Assembly (NCBI GenBank): GCA_030267565.1
Contig: BRXU01000017.1
Location: 900,501 to 964,500 of the forward strand
Reading direction: 5' to 3'
Length of the DNA stretch: 64,000 bases
DNA from: Pleodorina starrii
Taxonomy: Eukaryota > Chlorophyta > Chlorophyceae > Chlamydomonadales > Volvocaceae
The notes beneath the pieces were generated by a model. That model was not told the DNA's origin. It saw only the letters and a program-made list of their open reading frames with translations, and made no database searches. Shown piece by piece: positions 55,842 through 64,000 of the stretch (positions within the stretch are counted from its first letter, which is position 1; the number at the start of each line of letters is the position of its first letter). Made by a program: the position numbers and the translations under genes.

Positions 55842-57464
55842 CGCTGCTGAAGTCGCTGCGCCTGCTGGACTTCAGACCCCTGCGCCCGGGCCAGATGGAC
55901 AAAAGAAAATTAATCCAGAAGCTTCTCAGGCGTGTGACAACGAAGTTGGAAGCGCGCTAAGGGCGACATTTTTTCGCCGCAGAACAGTCACCCTGCTTGT
56001 TCAAACTGGGCTACTGCGCAAAAGCCCGCCAAAAATCAGCGCTGAGTAGCGCCCATCTCGCTCTTACGTGCCAGGCCAAGACAAGCGATCTGCAGCGCTA
56101 GCTCTGCGCGAGCTGAAAGGACTGCCGAAGAATCAAACGTCGTCGCGTACCTCTGGTCGGAGGGCCGCGTCCAAAGTGCGTGATGCCGGTTGGAGGTACG
56201 GGAATAAAAACTTAGGGAGATCGCGAAGGAGACCGACGAATCAATAAATTACCCACGAATACCCGAGAGAGAATGAAGTTTGGGACTTCCGACGACCCGC
56301 TATATGCGTCTTAGGGGGGACTGTCGTGCAGTGCATTGGATTCACCAGTGGAACTGCCGTGCGTTCAAATCGCGCGGCAATTCGCTGCCGTTGCATGGGG
56401 CCAGCAAATTTGTTAGTGTTTGCCCTGAAAGTCTCCCAAAACACGTCGCTAATGGCATAACCTTGTTCAAAGACGCCTAAACTGCTTGTCAGCGACACGC
56501 AGCAGGGTCCGCGGGTCGCTGGGCCCAAGCGTGCGATGCAGAGGCTCTTCCAAATGCATGACACCTGACAGCAGAATAGTGGATTACGTCAGAAGGACTA
56601 ATATCCCAAGGACGTCTCGCAGCTGTGCATTGGCGCGATTTGTGAACGTGTTTGGGCGATTTCGCCATTGACACATCAGTGGGCAGAGAGCCTCACACAC
56701 CTGCTGGATTTCTCGATCTAATCAACTCTAGGAATTAACTCTAGGCAGCAAAACACCCAGAGCCTTTTGCTTCGGCGCAGACGCCAGCTAACGCTGCTTT
56801 TCAGCTCATGCCTCCCTGAACGCGCTCCTCGTGCAATCTCAGCAAGCAGGAATAATAAGGCGCACCGCGAGTCCGCTACGAATCTGTCCAACACATTTTT
56901 AAGACAACAGCTCATCTGCTCGCGCACATCGTCCTCTTCGCCCGCGCTGTCGCGCCCAACAGTGGCTGGATCCGAGCCGTCGCGCAATGCCGGGACAAGC
57001 CGTCGTCGCTAACGTGGAGGATCTGGCGGCGGCGGCGGCGGCCAGAGATGGAGGCGGCGGCGGTGGCGGCGAGCGGCGGGAGGGCGTGCACAGCGCCTCC
57101 GCGATGTGGGTTGGCGGTGCAATCGTTCGCAGCAGCACTTCCGCGATGTGGGTCGGCGGCGCATTCATTGCGACACCTCGCAGCAGCACTTTCGCGATGT
57201 GGGTCGGTCTCGAAACGTTTTTTATTATTCTCCGCAACGAAACGCGGAACCGGAGACCAGCGCTGCCGTGCGTCGGCGCCCCTTTCGGCAGCGCCGTATG
57301 CGCGGAGCGTCGCCGCGCGCGGCGCTTGCCTCAGGCCGCCTTCCCGCTCGGCCCGCCACATGCTTCCGCTCCGCCTTCCTCCATTCCACCTTCCTCTCGC
57401 ACCCCGTCCTCAGCACGCACTCTTCTGCTCCCCTTCCCATTCAGCTCCATTCAGCTCCAATCGC
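55842..57464. other. Promoter of Mpv17-family gene and 3' flank of methyltransferase gene
   Basis: These 1.6 kb lie between two minus-strand genes in tandem. GC content is moderate. Three imperfect repeats of about 33-36 bp around TTCGCGATGTGGGTCGG lie at about 57100-57210. No supported gene and no minus-strand TGTAA were found. Confidence 0.45.
57100..57210 (+). repeat. Three-unit repeat around CGCGATGTGGGT
   Basis: CGCGATGTGGGT followed by (C/T)GG recurs at about 57101, 57143 and 57193, each preceded by a CAGCAGCACTT-like or related segment for the last two. It lies in the 3' flank of the methyltransferase gene. Confidence 0.5.
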
Positions 57465-59949
57465 TCATTCTTCCCGACGGAAGTTCCGATAGGCCACCAC
57501 CGCGTAGAAGGGGTCGGAGCTGCTGCGGCGGAGCAGCCGCGTCAGCGGAGCCAGGAGGCCGCTCAGCAGGTCGGCACCGCTGCCCCCGGCCGCTCCCTGT
57601 CGTCCTTCCCCCGGCTTGGGGACCTCTGTGAGAACCTCGGGGGCGGTGAAACCCGACACTGCCTGCTGGCAGCGAGTACGGCAGCAGCAACCATCCGAAT
57701 AAGTTGTATCAGGGGTAACAGAAGCAGCAGCAGTAGCAGCAACGACAACAGGGGCTGTCAAGTGCAGCCGTCCTCCGTGCATCCGCCTCTCCTCCGTTTC
57801 CCCGGGACTTTGTCCGCCCGGCAAGAGCCCAGTGCCGTACCTGGAAGTAGTGCCGTACCAGCTGGCACCGCGCATAGCCGGAGGCGTCCCGCCAGGCTGC
57901 AATCGCCTGCGGGCAACACCAGCAACACCAAACCTTCAACCAAAAGTACCAAACGCACTTCGATCTTGATAAATGATAAACATTTTTCGATGACTGGGTC
58001 AGAAAGACACCAGACTCCCGCATCGCACATACAGAAAAGCCCAGCCGATGTACGGCAGCCGTGCAGCCGTACCTTGGAGTAGAACATCCGGTTGGAGAAG
58101 GTGATGATGCAGACGCCGCCCGGTTTGAGTACCCGGTAGATCTCCGCAAAGACGCGTTCCGGCTGCTGCAGGTACTGCACGCTGTCGTACGCAGTACGAC
58201 GTATACGGCACGATGAGGGCGACGGGAGGTCGGGGGCAATCGTGCGGTGGTCAGCCGGGCACTAAACCGCCGTCCGACGATTCACGGCCCACAACCCCCG
58301 TAAACCGCTCCCTGCCGTGCCCCGCCGTCCCCGCGCGCTCTGCCTCCATGGGAACCACCCCCTCCCTGGAGTGCCTCCCTGCAGTGGCCCCGGCAATGTC
58401 CCGTTTCAGCATTCTGCTGCGCCAGGCAGCCTCCGCCCGGCCGCCTTCGCTCCCTCCCTACTTCCCACCAACCCCTTCCAAGCAGCCCCTAGGCGCCCTT
58501 CGGGCAGCAGCTCCAGAGTCCTCTGCCCCCAGCCACACCCACCTCACGCACCTTCCGCAAACCCAGCCCCGCCCAGGGCCCAGACCAGGGTCCCGCGCCT
58601 ACCTGACGCAGCACAGTACGGCATCGAGGCTGCGGTCCTCCAGCGGCCACCCGTCCGGCTCCCGGTTCAGGTCCCTCACGAAGCATGCGTCCAGTCGGGG
58701 GTTGCGAGCCAGCTCCGCCGCGTTCATGCCGTGACCCACCACCTGCACGGCGGTACGGCGAGACGTGGATGGCTGTACATATGGATGGCTGTACGGCAAA
58801 CGTACTACATACGGTAGTACATACACGGCACGCACGGCCTGGCCTGCCCATGGGCACGGGTGCCCAGTGCTGTGTGCTGCGTTCCAACCCAGCTTTGCCT
58901 GAGCAGGGGAAATCGCGCGTGTGTCGTGTCGTGTCGTACCCTGCTGTAGAAGACCTCCGGCGGCAGGTGCGACACCCAGCTGCTGCACAGGTCCTGGGGT
59001 ACGTGTGGCCGTCGTACATTGGACACCGCACCGCAGGAGCGACAGTAACGGCATGGTGGCGGCAGCACGGAAGGCGGACGAAAGGATTACGTTACTGTGT
59101 GGGGTACAGGGGTACGGAAATGGGCTTACTGAATGAGGGTACGGAAACAGTAGCCCTCAAGAACACGACGTCGCCTGGCAAGTCTGGCAAGCCTCAGCTG
59201 CGACGTGAACGTGCTGGTGGTGGTGTACGGCATCGGAGCAACGACGTACGTACTGGTTGGCAGCAGGGTGTACGATACCGCAGCAACGCGACCGGTTTCC
59301 TGAGCCAGCACTGCCAAGATGAAGCTGTTCGCTGGAGGAGACAATTCTGAGGATACCGCAGCGAAGGGACGGAGACGGCGTTAGCGGAGAAGACGCGAAC
59401 GCGCGACCCACATCGTCGTATCGCCTTGTCCACCTGACGGCAACCCCCGGGCGGGGCCCGCCCGCCCGCCCGCCCGCCTTCCCGCCCACCGGTGTACGGC
59501 AGTGCACCCACCAGTACGGCACCCTTCTCCGGGATGCGTTGGCGGTACAGCTCTGTGACCTGGTCTAAGAAGCCCTCATCCACGTGCTTCACGAAGCGGG
59601 GGAAGTCTGTTGTAGGGGGGCGAGGACACGTGCACACCCAAGTACGGCATGACAGAGAGCATTCCTTAGGAATCCTTCACTCCTGATGTTGCGTTATATA
59701 CTCATATGCCGATATGCGCGCACCGTAGAATGCGAGGTCATCGCCCGGGTCCATCTTAGTCCGCTCGGGTCGGGAAAGCACCTCCCGGGTCACGACACCG
59801 CCGCCACCTCCTCCACTGCCACTGCCGCTGCCGGCTGATGCGGCCACGACGGAGACTCGGCGCAGCGGCCGGCGCGCCGCGGCGCCGCCGTCGAAGGCTG
59901 GAGACCTGGTCGCGAGGGCGCTGCAGGTAGCAGGCCCGGTGGAGGTCAT
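57465..59949 (-). CDS. Plant-type SAM-dependent methyltransferase, plastid-targeted, 295 residues
   Basis: Seven exons join in frame: 59949-59724, 59606-59512, 58993-58940, 58742-58603, 58181-58073, 57906-57841, 57662-57465. The N-terminus (MTSTGPATCSALATRSPAF, then RRPLRRVSVVAAS) looks like a chloroplast transit peptide. The class I methyltransferase core follows: FYDFPRFVKHVDEGFLDQV, LDLCSSWVSHLPPEV, VVGHGMNAAELARNPRLD, DRSLDAVLCCVSVQYLQQPE, VFAEIYRVLKPGG, ITFSNRMFYSKAIAAWRDAS, then a C-terminal GFTAPEVL and DPFYAVVAYRNF. This arrangement, including SSWVSHLP and VQYLQQPE, matches a conserved plant and cyanobacterial family of uncharacterised methyltransferases. The substrate is unknown. Intron 2 carries module C. 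The gene is divergent from the gene at 60912. Confidence 0.88.
59353..59386 (+). repeat. Dispersed intron repeat, module C (copy 3)
   Basis: ATACCGCAGCGAAGGGACGG followed by AGACGGCGTTAGCG, in intron 2 of the methyltransferase gene. Confidence 0.65.
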
Positions 59950-60911
59950 GTGGGTTGGGCCGGTGGCGGCCGATTGGGTTGGGATTGACTTTGCGGTCGG
60001 ATGACTATTGGGTGCGATGAGGATTACGGATCACGGATCGCGTGACTGGCGGGCTGATTAGGGGCGCGGCCGTCGCCCTGACTCGTCCGGGGCCGTGTTG
60101 CTGGTAATGGCAAGGCCAGCGCTTGGGTGCGGGTGGGTCGCTCGCAGGTCGCAGCCCCAAGAGCAAGAGCGGGAAATGGCTTGCGCGACGTCGGTTTTAA
60201 AGGCGATGGTCCTCACCATTCCAGAGCGTGAGGATTGGAGGCGCGGTGCTGCTGGATTCGCGGTGCGCGGTGTCGCTGTTCCTGGACCACTCGCCTTCCT
60301 GACGTGCTGGGAGTGCAGGGCGAAGTGTTCATGATTTGCACGCGCAACGAAAATTGTAACAAATAAATTTATAAGCGATGTATGATGTGCTTTGCGATGT
60401 CGATGAGAGACGCTTGATTTTGCAAAGAAAAAAGGGTCAGAATAGAACGAAAGCGTCACACTATTGCAAAGTGGGCCTGTCGGGGATTACAGTTGTATCA
60501 CTGGCACCTTTTAACATTCCCAGCTTGACATCAGCTACAAAGTACTATCTACTATACAGCGTCTCATTTTAGTCAGGCAGTACGACGATCGCCGTTGGTC
60601 CATTTTACTCTCGCCGCAAAGCGGCGTCACATTATTTACATATTAATTTTGGGCTGTGGCCGGTACCTTTGCCCTACCTCAACAAATTGCCCGTTTCCTG
60701 CGAGCCCTGAAACCAGTACGGAAGCTAGGTGTCCTCTGCGCCGCTCGACGAAGAGGACGTAAACAGATTCTACGTATCAAAATCGGCCCCCAGAACTTTT
60801 GTCTTGCCCATCTGGGTACATCTGTTGACCCATCAACAGGCTGCTTCGTTTTTCACGGGCGCCGCACCGCCCGAAAGGCGTTTTTCCCTTCTCGGCTGCC
60901 ACATAGCGGGC
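59950..60911. other. Divergent intergenic region
   Basis: These 962 bp lie between divergent start codons. The part at about 60340-60660 is relatively AT-rich (AACAAATAAATTTATAAGCG, near 60358). TTTATAAG there could be a TATA-like element. No exon was recognised. Confidence 0.4.
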
Positions 60912-62440
60912 ATGGCGCACAGCGTCACATCACAGCGGCTTACATGGCGCTTCAGCTTGGCTACGTTGCTGCTGGTCGTCGCGGCGTCAGCGCTTCTGCA
61001 GTCACAGCCCGTTGCCCGTGCTGCTGGCCCCGCCCGGGCCCCGGGCCACGAAAACCACAGCCCCTCCGGCAGCGTTCCCGGCGTTCCCGGCGTCATGCCT
61101 TCATGGTTTAAAACGAAAGTGGTCGAAGGTGGGCCTCTTGGATGGTAGCGCCATCCGCGACGAGCCACGCCCCAAGGTTCCAGCATCCCGGCAATGCTTC
61201 CTCTTTCCCGGCCAACAAGCACTGCTGACCGGTAGCCGGCCGTGCTTTACGGCGCGCTGCGCTGCGCTACGCTGCACGCGCCAGGTCATCCTTCTCGCAA
61301 TCCTCCTCCTCAACCTCCTCCCTACACAAGTCCGTCTCGCGGCTCCCCGAGTGCCGCGATACCGTGCGCCACGCCGGCCCTGCAAATCTGCAGTCCTGCT
61401 GACCACCCCCATCATGTTCCACCTCTTTCGACTACTGTGCCCTCCTCCGCGATGCGCCATGTTCTCTTCCCCCATCTCCCCGCGCCCCCGCCTGTGCCTC
61501 GTGCGCCCACCGTGCCACCGCCCTCGCCGCCGCCAAAGGCAACCTGCTTGACCGTCTGAAGCAGCGGCGCCTGGTGCGAGGCGACGCCGCGGGTGCAGCA
61601 CGCGTGGACTCGCTGCGCAAGTGGTTCAGCCTCTTTGGGTTGTATCGCGGTCTGCCGGCGCTCGGAATGGACCTCTTCCGCCACCGCGGGTGGGTGGGTG
61701 CGTGGGTAATAAGAACCCCACCCCTCACCCCCCTCCCGGGGGGGTGGGTGGGTGGGCCACCTTCCGGCGCCCGCGAGCTTCGGCTGCTCCACTGTTCCAT
61801 AACTTCCATACTTCAATGCAATTTCCACGTGTACTTTAGGCGGTTATTCTCCGCGGTGTGCGTGTCGTTGTGGTGCGTCGTTGGGTGCGAGGGACGGCCC
61901 CCCATGGGACGGCGCCCCCCTGGCTGGTGCCGGCCTGGCCCCCGCAACACCGGCTAACATTTCTTGGCCTTCCTTAGACCTTGCCTTCAGTGAATAATGA
62001 CTCACAATGGGTCTCGAGAATCATCACCGGTGCAAACCGCATCTTTTCCTGTGTGCCCGCGCGCGCAGGCTGGCGGCTGAGATAGCCCAGGACTGGGCGC
62101 GGCTGATGGAGCGGTTCGCCGCCGCGCCTGCTGGAAACGGTGAGTGCCGAGCGCCGCGTAAGAAGCCCGCGCGCGCGGCACCGCGGTTGCACGCGATCGC
62201 GACCGCAAGATACCGATCACGACTGATCGACACGAAGGGAGCTGGCTGCGCCTTCGCGAGCGCGTGCGTTTGCGCGACGCGTTAAGGAGTCCTCCCCACC
62301 TGCCCTCTGACGCAACCTCGCCAGGTCCAGGGTTGGTGGCCCGCGGGCAGCGCGAGGTTCCGGAGCTGCTGGCGATCAACCAGGCTGCCGTACTGGAATG
62401 GGTCCGTCTGGCGCTGCGCAAGGCCCGCAAGGCCTTCCAG
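60912..62440 (+). CDS. Unrecognised signal-peptide protein (first four exons)
   Basis: Exons 60912-61128, 61539-61689, 62069-62139 and 62325-62440 join in phases 1, 2 and 1 to give 185 codons without a stop. The N-terminus MAHSVTSQRLTWRFSLATLL followed by LVVAASALLQ is a signal peptide or membrane anchor. The rest is basic and helical: GNLLDRLKQRRLVRG, RVDSLRKWFSLFGLYRGLPA, LAAEIAQDWARLMERF, REVPELLAINQAAVLEWVRL, RKARKAFQ. The donor after FQ is GTGGGT, so at least one more exon follows. I could not place it with confidence between 62441 and the window end. No family recognised. A 3' end may lie before about 62800 if the minus-strand TGTAA there belongs to another gene. Confidence 0.5.
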
Positions 62441-64000
62441 GTGGGTCGCGACTCCAGACGCGGCCGCTGGAGGGCCGCTGCTTGCCGGGGCGGTTATGGG
62501 GACACGTGGAATGGACAAAGAAGGGAATGCGTGCGCGGGTGCGTGGTAAGCCGCCCGCAAACAATGGAACAAATGCGGCACGGCGGGCGGGTCGATGGGC
62601 CAGCCGTCCCTGCGTCCCGGTGGGGGTGGAAGAAAAGACAAGGGACGGCCAGGGAGCCCTCCCCTCCCCTGGAGAGAGGGTCCCGCAAGCGCCAGTGCGC
62701 CAGCGACCCACCCTCGGGACCGGAGCACCCTCCAGCGGTCTCCTAGGGTTTATATGTTGTTAAACGAACCAAAAACGAATGAGCGACGCCCCACGCGCGC
62801 GCGTGCTTACACGCTCCGTCCATCACCCGCGTACATTGCCACCGCCACATTCCGGCACTGACGCCGCCACGTAAGTATCGGCAACCGGCAAATTTGCGCG
62901 TTTGAGCGCACCGCGACGGTCTCCGTCCTTGAGTGTCCGCCAAGTCACCAAATCCCGCCCCCCCCTGGCTCGGCATCGCCGCAAAGTGGTGATGCCGAAG
63001 CAGCAGAGCAATATGTTTTTGCAAAAAGGTCGTGAGTGAGTTCGTACATAAATACGGTCACCCTCAAGGTGGGCGCGGGTGCCATCACGGCCTGCACGGC
63101 GGCATCTCCGTGCGACCACTGCGGTGATTGACACACACACACACACAGGCGCTCTCAACGACACGAGCACGCCGACGACGACGGCGTCGGGCAGTTTTGC
63201 ATTTCACGGTACACAATGCCGTACATCACAGCCTGCCGTACGCGTCTGTACGCGCAGCGGAAAATGGACGTGAGACACCTACTATCGACTCGGGAGAGAT
63301 CGAGGGGCCTAGCACAGTATCAAAAATCCTCAATCACGCAGACACACACACGCACAGACACGCACGCACGCGCACTGCTTCTATCCACCACCGAAACGAT
63401 AGGGCCCTCCTGCGAAACGCCTCGCGGCACCGCGGATGCCGTACTACGCAACGCACGACGCAAACACAACAAGCCCGGGGGTTAAAAGGAAAGCAAGCGT
63501 TGTTGGCTCGGTCCTTCTTCTGACGATTATACGGTACAGGTGGCAAGCGCTCTGAAGAAATACGGTAGAAGCCCCTCTCAGAGAAGACCACATGCGTAGA
63601 CATGCAGACAGTACACTACACCACGTACATCCGGGCAAGACTCGGGCAAGAGCTTACAACAAAAACACGCATGCATGCACGCAAGCAAGCAAAGCACTCT
63701 TCCCGCCGAAAGCAAGAAAGCAAGCAAAGCACGACCGCCCGGTCGGGTTCGTTGCCTCCCCCGGGTGCAAGACGCGCTCGGGCGCGGGCGGAGGTGGGGC
63801 GGCGCCCTGGCCGCGCACTTTCAAAAACGGGCCCGCCCTCCTGCCCCCTTATAAAAAGCACACGCAACCACATCCGCGGATCAAAGCCACAACGCGCAGT
63901 GACATACATTTGGCGACTTCAGGAAGACTCCGGATCGTCGGGGGCCCGAGGGATCCGGATCCAGAGGCGTTCCAAAGCCGTTTTAAAACAGCCCAGAACC
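62441..64000. other. Unresolved end region
   Basis: The gene starting at 60912 should continue here. Possible plus-strand exons with fair splice sites are a segment ending CACCCTCAAG at about 63070, one starting GCGCTCTCAACG at about 63149, and one around 63232-63266. A minus-strand reading (WSHGDAAVQAVMAPAPTLR, about 63066-63122) is about equally good, and TTACA at about 62806 could end a minus-strand transcript. (CA)n tracts lie near 63131 and 63340. Confidence 0.3.
63850..63857 (+). promoter_or_regulatory. TATA box candidate
   Basis: CCTTATAAAAAGCACACG is a good TATA-like element about 150 bp before the window end. It might serve a plus-strand gene that begins beyond the window. Confidence 0.35.

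Noticed and set aside
1..64000. tRNA, rRNA or snRNA genes, and operons
   Set aside because: I found no cloverleaf with A/B boxes, no rRNA-like block, and no bacterial gene spacing. A tRNAscan or Infernal run would be needed to exclude small RNA genes.

Overview
This window is a GC-rich eukaryotic nuclear segment, best read as a green alga of the Chlamydomonadales close to Chlamydomonas or Gonium. The evidence: every gene is cut by many GT-AG introns of about 80-400 bp with GTGAGT/GTGGGT donors and pyrimidine-tract-CAG acceptors; TGTAA poly(A) signals follow some stop codons; TTTTAGGG (Chlamydomonas-type telomere) motifs lie inside the sequence; exons code for long Ala, Gly, Pro, Gln and His runs; and the recognisable proteins are plant or algal in kind. 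There are no operons, and most of the long uninterrupted ORFs are repeats or antisense shadows.

I assembled ten genes by joining exons whose splice phases agree. From left to right: (1) a small, probably plastid-targeted membrane protein (181-813, minus); (2) a divergent 16-exon gene for a 3,004-residue coiled-coil and low-complexity protein (1088-16287, plus); (3) the selenocysteine enzyme SepSecS (17647-21955, minus), convergent with gene 2; (4) a 208-residue type I membrane protein (22304-24047, minus); (5) a 17-exon receptor-type guanylyl cyclase of 1,637 residues with two microexons in its catalytic domain (25795-37335, plus); (6) a 144-residue VOC/glyoxalase-fold protein (40523-42870, minus); (7) a divergent VPS9-domain Rab5-type exchange factor of 1,233 residues (43316-50524, plus); (8) an Mpv17/PMP22-family membrane protein (52951-55841, minus); (9) a plant-type SAM-dependent methyltransferase (57465-59949, minus); (10) an unrecognised secreted or organelle protein whose first four exons are visible (60912-62440, plus).

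The genes do not form a pathway. They span selenoprotein synthesis, cGMP signalling, endosomal traffic and organelle membranes. The more unusual content is in the non-coding DNA: large intronic arrays with 8-bp units, a family of short sequences shared between introns of unrelated genes, a 12-bp palindrome present eight times in the window, a perfect 24-bp inverted repeat, two GC-AG introns, and interstitial telomeric motifs. Exon coordinates were read by eye from splice consensus and reading frame. The totals for all complete genes are exact multiples of three, but no transcript was available to confirm them.
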